Shown: positions 35,880-47,068 of the stretch, in pieces
Layout: every line of letters starts with the position of its first letter
Numbering within the stretch: the stretch's first letter is position 1
Origin: Cryptococcus deneoformans JEC21
Taxonomy: Eukaryota; Basidiomycota; Tremellomycetes; Tremellales; Cryptococcaceae
NCBI RefSeq assembly: GCF_000091045.1
Contig: NC_006682.1
Coordinates: 231,001-295,000 of the forward strand
DNA: 64,000 nucleotides
Reading direction: 5' to 3'
Notes under the pieces: model-generated
Told to the model about the DNA's origin: nothing
Database searches by the model: none
The model's input: only the letters and a program-made list of their open reading frames with translations
Translations under genes and position numbers: made by a program

Positions 35880-37627
35880 GGTAACTTAAGGCGCATCCCC
35901 TGGCTTCCAGGTTGGGCGACACTGCGTACTTGGCTAAGCGAAGGCGACGGATCTCTTTCCAGACGGCGTTGTTCAGTGGGATCCACTCTTCCCGAATGTC
36001 ATCTGTGAGTGGCTGTTGCAGGCGGCGTAGCTCTTGGGCGAGCATATGCGGAAGAGAAGGAGAGCTTGTTGGGATGGGAGAATTTGGGGTTTGAAGATCG
36101 AAATTGGGGTTAGAAGATCTTCGTGATTTCTTCGTTAACTTTGTCTTGCAAGACGATTCGGCGCTTCGTCGCGCTGCCGACCGTTGTACCCAGCGATTTG
36201 AACCCATTTTCCCTTATGTCTCTTAGGCTCTTCATTGAACGGTTGTCTTCGTTGAGTTTAAGCGCATGGCTCTTGGAGGATTGAGAGGTCCTTCGAGCGC
36301 TGTGTCGTCGGGCGAAAGTATGTAGACGTCGTCAAGATATGTGGTTATTTGACGGTGGGATCCGAGGTGCACGGAAAATTCGGTTATCGTGGGGCGTAGG
36401 GCTAAGGAGAAGAAGACAAGGCCGAAGGGGTCCCCTCGACGAACCCTCTTGGAGGAGGCAAGTACATGCCCCTCCTCACAGACCAGTGTTGACGAGTTGC
36501 TGTAGGACAATCTACATTCTTGAGAGAATTTGGGGGCGTGGGTAGCTATTGCGCTTGTCATTTCTCCCCGGTCGATGCAGTTGAAGGCATTAGATGTGTC
36601 TAAAGAGGAAAGATGGGTGTGGTGGCCGTCCAATGCGCCCTAGATTGCTCGCTCAACTGCCCTGACGATTGGCTCGACACCGTCTGGTGACATCGCTCCC
36701 ATCTGGAAGGGCAGGAGAAATCCCGGTTTGAAGGTGGCTTTGAGAATGACCTTTGCGCAGACTCGGTAGATGAGGTCAGCAACTGCGATGGTAGGACATA
36801 CAGAGCCGTCCATTTTGTGGAGAAGGACGAGCTTTAAGGCTAGGAACGTTTTGTTGTCTGGAAGAGCGTTGTTGGCAATGGTCCGACTCATTTCGTTGAG
36901 AGTTTGCAGAATTTGTCACTCTTGCAAGTCACTTTCATGAGGTGGGGGCTCCAGCCGGATATACCAGGCGCGTGTCTGGGTTCAGTTTGCTAACTATTTC
37001 CTTGAGTAAGTGGGGGTGAGAGCAGGGATTGCCTGGCGACCAAGGGGGTTACGGGGGTGAAAGAGAATACATGTAAAGGTTGCTATTGAAAAGATTGGTG
37101 GTTCCTGTGGGTGCTTGTTGCGAAGTTGATTGCGAACTTCGGGGGCGGTCTCGGCTACGTTCCCGTCTCCTGTCAATATCCTGGCTGCTGCCCCAAGTCT
37201 CCCCTTCTCAATCTTCCTAATGGAACTTGTCCTCCCTGAACATTCCGCTAGCCCCCCTGCTTGGCCATGTCGGCGCCTCCGGCCAGTCATCATGCGATAA
37301 ATAGGCCCGAAGGCGAGAAGCTGTTAGTTGTGGATGGCTGAATGCGGGGACGATTCCTCCCTTGGGAATTTGGAGAAGGAGGGCGAGGTTGACTGCCGAG
37401 AAGCCAGAGTGAATTTTGTAGAGGACTTGCTCGATCACAGTAATAAAGGCTCGCTGTGTACTGGGCAAGGGCTTGAAGCGGGCGGGGAGGTGGGAGAGGT
37501 ATAGGAAGCGGAAGAACCACTCTTCACGTGGCGAGAGGTCGGTCGGTACCTCTGCGATGTTGGATAGATCTGTTCTCGCTTGCATGCCTAGGGGTAATCT
37601 TGTAGGGGTTGCGCCTACGTCTCCCAC
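35880..37627 (-). pseudogene. Reverse transcriptase relic of a non-LTR-type retroelement
   Basis: Minus-strand fragments in shifting frames assemble in order along one RT. N-terminal LSPREEWFFRFLYLSHLPAR and FKPLPSTQRAFITVIEQVLY (37550-37400) come first, then KIEKGRLGAAARILTGDGNV (about 37210) and DGSVCPTIAVADLIYRVCAK (about 36790). Next are FQMGAMSPDGVEPIVRAVER, LSSLDTSNAFNCIDRGEMTS, RVRRGDPFGLVFFSLALRPT and TYLDDVYILSPDDT, which carries the YxDD catalytic box. In another frame LRDIRENGFKSLGTTVGSAT (about 36220) is thumb-like, then ILPSQQALLLFRICSPKSYA (about 36090). Frameshifts and stops between the fragments show it is dead. No terminal repeats or endonuclease domain were seen. The fine class (which non-LTR clade) is not settled from sequence alone. 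Confidence 0.78.
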
Positions 37628-37869
37628 GACTCTATGCTAGCCGCCTAGTCCCTCCTGCTAGGGCATCGCGATCCAAGTCGCCTTGCGTCCCCACTCTCTG
37701 CACTCCTCTCTGTCCCTTGCCACCTGTCCTCGGGGTTTATAGTGTTCGGGGTGTTTGCCGCGCTTTGAGACGTCTAATAAGGGTGGCTGGAGGATTCAAA
37801 GGAGATCTGAAAATTGTTGAGAGGACACTGCAGTTCCATTGCTCTATGTAAAGATGTTTTGATACTGTA

Positions 37870-39183
37870 CCTACGGAAAAGAATGTACCCCCCCATTTGA
37901 TCCCGTTTTCTACCTATACAAACAACATCGATTGCATGTATCATTTTACAGTGCATGTTTTCGGGCAAACCAAGTACATAAACAGATTCTATGCATAATT
38001 TACAATAATTTAATACTCGGTAGACTTCCCTTTCGCCTTCCAAACTGCTACACGCCTCTGTTCCATCTCATCTATGAGATCCCTCACCTGCTCCAGGTCG
38101 ATCTCATCCCATGCCTTCTGTATTTGTTTCCAGAGCTCATCAAGCGACGTGGCGACCCTGGGAAAAGCCGCGACCTTTGACTTTAGGAGATACATACGTT
38201 CTCTATGGGATTTAGGTCAGGAGAAGAGGGGGGATGGCCAAGGGTTTAGATTCCCATTTCAGCTCTCGCTGGTTTCGCAACGGCAGTTCGATGTGAGGGA
38301 GCTCCGCCCTCCAACACAAGGATGTTTTAGAAGCCGGAGGACTTTAGCCACCTAAGGATACCACCCTCGTCCCCCAAGACGCCTTCGATCACCATCTCGG
38401 GGTACCTGAGTCCGTTGAGGGACTCGGCCTTGGTCCTGATACCATTTTTGACCGTCGATGGAGCCAGAGGAAGGCGTAAAAGAGGGAATTTTTGGTAGTA
38501 GCTAATCGCTCCCCAAACCATCAGGCTCTGTCGACCAGAATGGAAGGTTGGTAGGATGCGTTGTGGAGCGTACGCTTCGCCTACGCATCGGGTAGCCCTT
38601 GACCACCTCGTAATTCCTTCCCCCAGCTCCAACACACATTCATCATCAGTGAAAACAACGTCCCGCCAGCCCCTCTTCATGTTGTTCCTGGTCCAATCTT
38701 CCCTCTTAGCTATAGTTTTGGGCGAAAGATAAGGCTTACGCCTCATAATTCTGCGGTAAAACCCATGCTCGTGAACGATCTTGACGATAGTCGTCACGCT
38801 GACATTGTATCTCTTCGCGTGGACGCTCCAAGGTTCACGGGGATTGCGAACAAAGTCCTTCACACGATTCCTTACTTGCCCCTGGCCCAACACCTTTGGC
38901 CTTCCAGGGATTGAGAGCAGATAAGTGTGTCCACGGGGCGCATACTCTCGACACCAACGCTTGATTTGTACACTTGGGACGCTTATAATGTTTTGCAAGA
39001 CTGCTGAATGATTTCCGACTTTGTGGGCTCCCTCGATAGTTATTAGTAGTGGGGGTGACCTGGGGTGCCATTATGGAAATAAATCAGGTAGTTATAAGTA
39101 CATGCATGAACAACTCAAAATCATAATTATGGGGTATAGTCAAAAACGCGTCGCGGGATCAAATACACATTCTTTTCCGTAGG
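37870..39183 (-). mobile_element. Tc1/mariner-family DNA transposon (1314 bp), inactive
   Basis: Both ends carry the inverted repeat CCTACGGAAAAGAATGT, 37870-37886 at the left and its reverse complement ending at 39183. After a small indel the match extends through ATTTGATCCCG. TA dinucleotides flank both ends (37868-37869 and 39184-39185), the target duplication of this superfamily. Inside is a DD34E transposase on the minus strand, broken as described separately. Size, TIRs, TA and DD34E together make the assignment firm. It sits about 240 bp from the reverse-transcriptase relic. Confidence 0.93.
38010..39071 (-). pseudogene. Tc1-type DD34E transposase, multiply inactivated
   Basis: From 39071 the frame opens MAPQVTPTTNNYRG and then shifts into VGNHSAVLQNIISVPSVQIK, RWCREYAPRGHTY, FVRNPREPWSVHAKRYNVSV, KTIAKREDWTRNNMKRGWRD and VVFTDDECVLELGEG, which holds catalytic Asp 1. 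SLMVWGAISYYQKFPLLRLP follows. An in-frame TAA ends this piece at 38327. The continuation NILVLEGGAPSHRTAVAKPA has Gly where the second catalytic Asp belongs, then another stop before LGHPPSSPDLNPIENV, which keeps the final Glu, 34 residues from the mutated Asp. A 1-nt deletion after NPIENV shifts the frame to LLKSKVAAFPRVATSLDELW, which ends KGKSTEY at 38010. At least five lesions; it cannot make an active transposase. Confidence 0.9.
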
Positions 39184-39208
39184 TACCCGTACCAAGTCGC
39201 GTCGAGGA

Positions 39209-39618
39209 AGTGCATGCCTACAACCGATCACCGCTTGCCCCTTCTTCAGCTAAATTCAATCAAACGGCACATGTATTTTAAGTATGCATGAATGGCACCA
39301 TTAGAAGGGAGGACCTGGAAGCCACTCAGCGGCATAAGTGTCGGAGCTGCAGGACGAGATTTGACCGAGTAGTATGGAATTAAAAGAGACATAAAAGGGG
39401 GTGTTTCGCGAATATTAACTGTACAGAAACGGCAGAAACGCGTGAAAAAGTGGTAAAAAGTGCATGCCTGGAGCGTTTTTGCGTCTTCAGCCACTTTCAA
39501 CTAAGTGACCCAGATGTGTAAAGAATGCATACACGATACTGTTGGATGCAAGAGCCTGAGCTCAGTTCAATGGTACAAGTTTGAAAGCCGTACGATGAGT
39601 TTTAACCGAGTAATAAAT
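39209..39618. repeat. Diverged direct duplication of about 160 bp (two copies)
   Basis: Copy A (about 39209-39375) and copy B (about 39459-39618) both start AGTGCATGCCT. They then align through TCTTCAGC..A.TTTCAA.., ..AT.CAT.. and TT.ACCGAGTA, with an offset of 250 falling to 241 bp. They are clearly diverged. The pair lies immediately right of the Tc1 element and may come from an older repeat. Confidence 0.65.
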
Positions 39619-39690
39619 ATGGAAATGAAAAACGCGAGCCCTGCAGGGCTATGCTGCGGCAGGCGATTGCCTTCTTATTTTATTAAAACA

Positions 39691-39730
39691 CACAAATTAT
39701 CCGAAGAGCTTACAAATTATCCGGAGGCCT
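39691..39730. repeat. Two-copy 20-bp tandem repeat
   Basis: ACAAATTATCCGAAGAGCTT is followed directly by ACAAATTATCCGGAGGCCTT, 18 of 20 bases identical. Short and of unknown significance. Confidence 0.7.
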
Positions 39731-41967
39731 TACGTCTTTACTTTATTTATACCATGTTTTTGGTTTTTGGTTCCTGATTTTATAACTATGCACCCGCGGC
39801 CGGATAACACGACAAGTGCAGCAGACTGCTTGGCACTTAAAATTTACGGCTTTTCTTTTGTTTTTCTTTTTGTTTGTACGATACCACTAGAATACCCAGG
39901 TTGAAGATTGCGGGCATTTCCTGTCCTCAAGCTGTGTGCCATATACTACCCATATACACTGTACATCTGCCACCTACCACATACTATGTGCTATGTGCCG
40001 TGCGCACTGCATAGGAGCAGCGACTATATCCAGTTCTCAAGGGGCTTTATTAGAAGTATGAGTGAATTCGCTCAGATAAATAATAAATTACTGCTGCTGA
40101 CATGGTAAATTGCTGATCACCTGTCAATATCCAAAGTCTTACGAACTACATATTAATTATGTATATTAAAGTCTATGATCTGCGGAAAAGATACGGCGAT
40201 AACTCTCTTTTTTTGGTTCCTTGTTCCTCTCCTTCGGTGATTGGTACCCGTCTCACTTTTAATTGCGAGAGTTTCAGCTCGGCATTTTGTATGTTTCCGA
40301 GCTTGCAGCCGCCCAAAGATCAGGGTGCATGTGATATCAGATACAGGGGTACTATACGGGGAATCGACTACCGATTACCATGTACTATATGATCTAATTA
40401 CTGACATCCGTTTTGCCTTGTTCTTTGTTTCCTGTAATGTTTCGGCAGAATGAAGAAAAATCCTGTACTCCGTAGTATTACTCCCTTGGATTCGATGACT
40501 GATGGAAGGTTACAAGACAATCTGATGATGATCGGTAATCATAATAGCATTGGGGTTTCAGGTGAGAATAATGGTACCGCCTAGGCAAGTATCGCTTCCA
40601 TGCCGAACATTTCGGGGTACAAGAGGAAACAGCAATGAAGTGAGTTAAATCTCGACCGCAAATACCACTGCGGTATCATCTTGTCATAAAAAAAAATGGA
40701 AAGCAATGGCATCTTGTTGGGCAAAACTTCATCATGCATTGCAGATAACATACATAAAGTAAATGACCCCCTGACCTGAGAATGACGGATTATAATAAAT
40801 AATCTATCGCCTCCACCACGAACCCATTCCAATCCTGTACCTCTTAAACGCCATAAGCAATAAGCAAAAGCTGTGGCTTGTAATGTCAGAAGTCCTTAAA
40901 AGCCGGAAAGCAGCTGCATATAAGAAATGAAAAAGGAAATAAACAGTGGACAATAGACGATTGATGATCGGCCTCGCATAGGAGATAGTCATTTAAATGA
41001 AATATGATACCCGTAACAGGTAACTGAGACATAAATTTTGAGACTGATGAGCTGCGACGAGAGGAATGGAACAAGGGATTGATTTGAATGAACAATGGTG
41101 AGAAAAGGAGATAAGCAAAGGGCAAGCTACCATTTATCATTAGTCATTCACCGGCTAGATCCTTCGTCTTCGGACTCGTTACTCCTAATTTAGGAAAGAA
41201 AAAAAAACATTGCAGTAAATAAATGAAGAAGAACGAAAAAACAGGATGCTTGGACAAGGAATCAAAGAGTTGACCGAACGAACCGTCTCTCTTGCGTTCT
41301 CTAAGCAGCGCGGGCAGGCCGAACAATAAATGACCTTAGGAACGAACGATCGCCTTGACACATGTCGTCCCTGGTCCCTGGTTATACTTTTTAGCCGTCC
41401 GTGCTTCAGGCTCTGATTAAATCTCGAATGAAGGCCAAGGAAACACTTGACACCGATGTACCTGAAGATCAAAGACAATTTCTAGGGATGAAACTCGTGA
41501 AGAACGCGTAGGTAGTGTCTTTTATTCATTTGTATTGGCCTTCTGGCAATAAATGATCAGGTCGACCGCTATCGCAACGAGAAAGGAAGCGAGAAGCCAG
41601 GTAAAGACTGGAGGGAATTAAGACATCCGATTTCCTGATGTCCGTCAATCGTTTGTCGGAGCATGAGGAGTGAGACATGTTGTCTTCACCGAAAGAACAA
41701 GAAAAAAGTCCTATCCGATATGTGCACAAGTGGAAGGTCTAAATCTGAACCCGAGTCGCCCCCATTGCTGTTGAAAGCTATAAAAGAGTGCGCTTGTGGG
41801 CTATTCTTCTTTTTTTCTCAACGACATTAACAGATTCATTTTTTCCTTTGTAGATACTCACTTTCTTTCCGTAGATAGTGTCATAGTTGAGCTTTTACCC
41901 ACTACACTCATTCTTTTCAACCTCACTCCTTTTCTTCGACCACTATCCTTTGGCCCATATCTTCACG
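39731..41967. other. Gene-free right part of the mobile-element island
   Basis: About 2.2 kb with no supported gene. It is A/T-rich and ends in the promoter of the secreted CPL1-like gene. Short open frames here have no family features. Confidence 0.5.
41779..41785 (+). promoter_or_regulatory. TATA box of the CPL1-like gene
   Basis: TATAAAA lies 183 bp upstream of the ATG at 41968, followed by a pyrimidine-rich leader (TTCTTTTTTTCTC). A clean TATA box suggests strong regulated transcription. Confidence 0.6.
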
Positions 41968-43186
41968 ATGTACTCTTCCGCCATCATGACTTTCCTGTTC
42001 GGCGCTCTCCTCTCTCTCCCAGGCATCTACGCCAACTCACCTTGGCTTGGTTGCGTCCTTACAACCGCAGCGACCGCTGTTGGCAGTGTGAGCTCCCGAC
42101 AGAGTTCAAGTAGCGTGTGCTCAGTGAGTCATTTCCGCGCATGCATGACCCCCTAGAACGATGCGCTGACATTGGCATTAGACATACTGTGCCGGACGAA
42201 GCTACCCTTACGCATATTATGTCGGCGGCATCCTTCTTGGTAACAACTGCTACTGTGGTAGTGAAGCCAACATCATTAGCCCTGTCAACTATGCCGCGCC
42301 CAGCACTTCCCTCACCACTAGTTGTCTTCCTATCCTTCAAGCTGGTGTAAGTTAATCAGCTCAAAGGAAAGGTATATGACTTATATAAACTTCGATAGGT
42401 CTTTGACACTTCTTCCACCTTCTCCTACACCGGCTGCTATGCCCCATCTGGTCTGCTTTCCGGCTTGATCAACACTGTTACCGGTGTTCTCGGCACCACT
42501 GTCTCGTCTCCCCGAGCTTGTTTTCAGATGTGTGCCGATACCCCGGCGGCTTACTATACCCCCTATCTCTTGGGACTTTCAACGCTCACTCCTCGTTACG
42601 GATGTGTTTGCGGTGACGAGACTGTCGTCTCTGGTGTTCCTACCCTCTGTGGTCTCGGCCAGTTCTATGCTTATAGCCACTCTGCTGCGGCGGCTGCTAG
42701 TTCCCTTCCCAGGAGGAAGCGAGCTCATGAGAGAATCCTTGCTGGAAAGAGGTCTGAGGTGATTAAGGAGAGGAATTGGGACTGCCCTACCGGTATGCAA
42801 GCCTGTAACATTGACGGGGTGGCTAACTCTTGGGAAGTGAGCATTCGGGCTTTTTGAAGACAATTGGGAGGAATTAAGAGCTGACGTATACATTAGTGCA
42901 TTGACCCTACTACGGAACTTGAATCATGCGGCGGCTGTCGTTACGGTGATTACAGTGCCAGTGCTAATTCCTCCGAGCCCACGGGTGTTGAGTGAGTTTT
43001 GGAGTTGCTTGCTTTATTGTAGACAGTGGGCTGACAGCTTTTCCCTTTAACAGCTGCACTGCCCTTCCCGGTGTACTACGAGGTTCCGTAACTTGTTCTG
43101 ACAGCAAATGTGAGGCCTTCGCGTGTAAGCGCGGATGGACTCTTCGTGACGGAGAATGCGTCAAAACCTTTACGTTCCAGTTGTAA
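41968..43186 (+). CDS. Secreted cysteine-rich protein, WSC-like repeats plus C-terminal CPL1-type domain
   Basis: MYSSAIMTFLFGALLSLPGI then YANSP is a signal peptide. Two WSC-like cysteine-rich units follow: WLGCVLTTAATAVGS with CSTYCAGRSYPYAYYVGGIL and NNCYCGSEANI, then FSYTGCYAPSGLLSGLINTV, ACFQMCADTPAAYYTPYLLG and RYGCVCGDETVVSG. A dibasic site (LPRRKRAHE, 42711-42722) precedes the C-terminal module: NWDCPTGMQACNIDGVANSW, ECIDPTTELESCGGCRYGDY, VDCTALPGVLRGSVTCSDSK, CEAFACKRGWTLRDGECV. This last pattern is the CPL1 domain found in secreted cryptococcal and other basidiomycete proteins, one of which (Cpl1) is a known secreted effector of C. neoformans. About 335-345 residues, stop 43184-43186, four introns. 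Whether this paralogue acts on hosts is not shown here. Confidence 0.88.
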
Positions 43187-44508
43187 GAGTATATCTGCGA
43201 AAAAGGAAGAGAAATTGTGTCAATAATTTATAATTTGCGGGTCTTACCGTCGCTTTCTATATCGTATAATCATCGCAGGCATTTTTGGGTTTTGAGGACG
43301 GACCGTATATCCCTAATTTTTCTTCCTTTTGTACCAGTACTTATGATACCCATACCGCATGTCGGATAGACAAGACTCTAATTTAAGATCATGTATCTGA
43401 AAGCTTCTATTGCAGGGTTACGAGGTCAAGGAAGAATAATGGGGCATATAGAAGTAGTTCGTTGTTATATGTTATATGTTATATAGTGTGGAGGGTGTTG
43501 TACAAGTAACAACGAACGACGGAAGAGTACGTAACTTGTCCTTCAGATGTCGATCCGAACGGACCTCGAAAGTGAGATGCGCGTCGAAGGCGGGTCTGGT
43601 CTGCTTTACCTTTGGAGTCTCAAGCTTACGTAAACATAAGGGGCTAACGAGTCTGTTTTAACGAGTACTCTGTACAGCGAACGATTTTTGTGTGTCCTCA
43701 AAGGTGGCGGGGGCGCTCCTGCAGTATAAAGGTGCACTACTGTCAGATAAATGCCTCTGTACGACAAATAAAAGTCTGTTCTCCATCTTACTCGTTATAT
43801 AAAGGATATTAGAGATGTGCTTGTACGTATTTCTTCACCCTACATGCAGCCGACGGGCATAGCCACCGGTTTGCCGGCGGTGTACGACATTTTTTTTTTG
43901 TTTTTTTGTGCTGCGCGTTTTATTTGTTGACTTGGGGCTGGAATTGGATCATCATAGCCCACGAATGCCGCCCCGGCGATCGCAGTAGCTGTGATGAGAG
44001 GAGTCACGGCGACGAGCTGGAAAATAAAAAAGACATCATCATGCACAGGGAAAAAAGGACACTTTGGATACATAATCGTGGTCAAAAGTTGCATGCATAT
44101 GCCATAATAGTACGTTGAGTAATGGTGAAGCACCAGAAATTGAAAGTTTCGGGGCAAAAGAAGTGGGCGCAGCAGCACATACGTTTGCTCCGATGCAGAT
44201 GAAGAGTTAACATTTATTATATTGTTATGACAGACGGGGGCCGTTTACCCTTCTAGGGCGACGATGTCGTTTATTTACTTCCAGTACCAAAACTGCTTTT
44301 CACCCTTTCGTCATTTGTCGAAGTCTTTTCCTTTTCCCTTTCTATCGCTATATATTGCGCAAAGTGCTTGGTGGAAACCATCTTAACATTATCTCGGCAT
44401 ATACACCTTCAACATCCATATTTGGTCACTGCTACATTATTAGCTTTTCCGGTTCTCGGACTGAAATCCCTTTTAGTACACCTCATTAAACACTCGGTAG
44501 CCTCAGTA
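43187..44508. other. Intergenic, CPL1-like gene to PLB1
   Basis: About 1.3 kb. It includes a three-copy GTTATAT run near 43461-43483 and a candidate small minus-strand ORF (see 43843-44216). A TATATAT at 44349 lies 160 bp before the PLB1 ATG. Confidence 0.45.
43843..44216 (-). CDS. Candidate small protein gene divergent from PLB1
   Basis: The minus strand has a protein-like exon after a CAG acceptor (about 44020): LVAVTPLITATAIAGAAFVG, YDDPIPAPSQQIKRAAQKNK, KKMSYTAGKPVAMPVGCM, stop 43843-43845. A hydrophobic Ala/Thr segment followed by a basic tail suggests a small membrane protein. An upstream start (ATGTTAACTCTTCATCTG near 44214, followed by a GTATGT donor) is possible, but the splice phase does not fit without adjustment. 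No family recognised. Confidence 0.35.
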
Positions 44509-46719
44509 ATGTCAATCATCACGACCGCTTTCGCGCTCTCACTTCTCGCCACCACTGCTTTCGCTGTTCCTCCAGAGACTCCGCGGATTGAGCTTCAGGC
44601 GGAGAGAGGTTTGGGTGATCAATCCTATGCTCCTTGGCAAGTCGATTGCCCCTCCAACGTTACTTGGATTAGAAATGCCACTGTAAGCTGCAGTGTCGTG
44701 GAGCATTGCTTATGAACATTCCTGCTAGACTGGTTTAGGTACCGGCGAACGAGCCTATATTGAGGCTCGTGAAAAACTTGTCCAACCTGCGATCGAGCAG
44801 ATGATGGCTGCTCGAGGGCTCGAAACTCCTCCCCGGACACCTGTCATCGGTGTCGCCTTGGCCGGTGGTGGTTACCGTGCAATGCTGTGAGTGGATTAAT
44901 GCTGCAAAGGATATGCCCATTATTTATCGTTGCCACAGTACAGGGTTGGGTGGTATCATGGGCATGATGAATGAGAGTACGGAAGCGTCCCAAAGCGAGA
45001 CTGGTGGTTGGCTTGACGGCGTAAGCTACTGGTCTGGTCTGAGCGGTGGAAGTTGGGCAACTGGGTCTTTCATGTCGAATGGGGGTCAGTTGCCCACAAC
45101 TCTTCTTGAAAACGTGGGTTATGGCATGATGTATTTGTTCATCTACTGACTTGCGTGATAGCTCTGGAACATCGATTCCAATCTCGTCTTTCCAGATGAC
45201 GGCAAACTTTCATTCTACACTAATCTTTACACTGAGACCAACGCCAAATCAGACCTCGGTTTCCCAGTTCAAATTACTGATATTTGGGGTCTTGCCATTG
45301 GCTCCCACGTTTTACCCGAGCCTTACCAGCTCTCCAACACTCCTAATCTCACTTTTTCTAGCCTTCCCTCTGTCGTCGCTGCCTTGGGCAACGCAAGCTT
45401 GCCCATGCCCATCATTGTCGCAGCTGAGTAAGTTAATACGTTACCTTTCGTTTTCTTTTGCTGACAGCCGGAAAAGACGAGAGGCTGGAGAGCTTGTCAT
45501 TGCCGAAAATGCAACTGTCTGGGAGTTTACTCCATACGAGTTTGGTTCTTGGGCTTTTGGTAGCCAATACAAGAGCCCTGGTGCTTTCACCCCTATTGAA
45601 TATCTCGGTACTTCAGTGGACGATGGCTCACCTAACGGTACCTGTTGGAAGGGCTTTGACCAGTTGTCGTGAGTTGATTCTCAGTGTATTCGAGAGAAAG
45701 ATTCCAGCTGAGCTCATGTTATCTTCCAGCTTTGTCATGGGAACTTCTGCGACTCTTTTCAATGGTGCCTTTCTCGAACTTAACGGCACAGACAGCGGTC
45801 TTCTTACCAATTTAATCACTGCCTTCCTTGCGGATCTGGGAGAGGACCAAGCTGATATTTCCCGTATCCCCAATAGTTTCTCCAATTACAACTCGGGGGA
45901 GAACCCCATCTACAACCTCACTTACATCACCCTCGTCGATGCCGGAGAAACCAACCAGAACATACCCCTCGAACCTTTGCTCGTTCCCACCCGTGATGTT
46001 GACGCGATTGTGGCATTTGACTCTTCCTACGATTCTGACTATATTTGGCCAAACGGCACTGCTTTGAGGACTACCTACGAGCGAGCCAAGATTTTAGCTG
46101 AGCACGAGAACACAAGGGTGTTAATGCCCGAGGTCCCTAGCATGAACGGCTTTGTCAATGGTGGTTACAACTCAAGGCCTACTTTCTTTGGCTGTAACGA
46201 TACCACCACTCCTGTGATCATCTACATACCTTCTTACCCATGGAGCTTTGCTGCCAATACTTCTACTGTAAGCCCCACATACCGCAGGACCAAAATTTTC
46301 ACTGATTATCGAAACAGTACCAACTTTCGTACGAGAATAATGAAGCCAACGAAATGTTGCTCAACGGTATGCGCTCTCTCACTCTCAACCACTCTGTCCC
46401 CACCTGGCCCACTTGCTTTGCTTGTGCTCTTACCGACCGCTCCTTCATGTACACCTCCGAGAACCGATCCACCACCTGTCAAGAGTGTTTTGACACTTGG
46501 TGTTGGGCTGGTGACGACAACACCACCGAGCCTGCGAATTATGAGCCTGTAATCAACAGTGTTCCGCCCTGGTTGATCGCCAACAACCTGAGTATCGGCA
46601 TGGCCGATGCTCCTGGGAGCAACGAATCCACTGCTGGCACAGCGTCCAGTGGTGCAGCGAAGATGGGTGTGGGCATGGGTATGGTCGCTCTCACTGCTGG
46701 TTTGGGCTTGATGCTTTAG
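44509..46719 (+). CDS. PLB1: Phospholipase B (lysophospholipase-transacylase), secreted/GPI-anchored
   Basis: The start at 44509 gives a signal peptide (MSIITTAFALSLLATTAFAV). The catalytic domain of fungal phospholipase B follows: PVIGVALAGGGYRAML, then GVSYWSGLSGGSWATGSFMS, containing the GLSGGS lipase motif with the nucleophilic Ser. Later blocks include WEFTPYEFGSWAFGSQYKSP, AIVAFDSSYDSDYIWPNGTA, FVNGGYNSRPTFFGCNDTTT and a Cys-rich end FACALTDRSFMYTSENRSTT. Numerous NxS/T sites fit heavy glycosylation. The C-terminus (MGVGMGMVALTAGLGLML) is a hydrophobic GPI-attachment signal preceded by small residues (SSGAA). Five short introns, about 640 residues. The family hydrolyses both acyl chains of phospholipids at the cell wall and outside the cell. 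In C. neoformans it is an established virulence factor. Confidence 0.97.
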
Positions 46720-47068
46720 ATCGAATAAGAGTATCCTGTAATTCTCGCGAGAGCATTTATTTAAATTTTTCCTCTGCTTCATTTTCCATATTTACTTCAC
46801 AAGTAAACAATCTACAAATCGGATCTTAAATTATACCATTACTTCATTGTCCCATAAAAGCTCTGGCTACTGCTGCATGCTCCACAGCATTGAGTCACGT
46901 ATACATGCGTAATAATCATCTAATGTATAATCTGTTCATATATAATGAGAAATGCGCAAATGGGACAAATACTCAAAAAATAGCTGAACAACATTTTTCG
47001 CTACATCGGGCGCAAACGTTACAGCATTTGCACGAAAGGGTGACGCTCAAAGCCGACGTGGTTGAACG
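46720..47068. other. Convergent 3' region between PLB1 and CDK8
   Basis: About 350 bp between convergent stops, A/T-rich, with no coding signal. Both 3' untranslated regions probably lie here. Confidence 0.6.

Noticed and set aside
46306..46782. 158-codon minus-strand frame
   Set aside because: Shadow of the PLB1 last exon.
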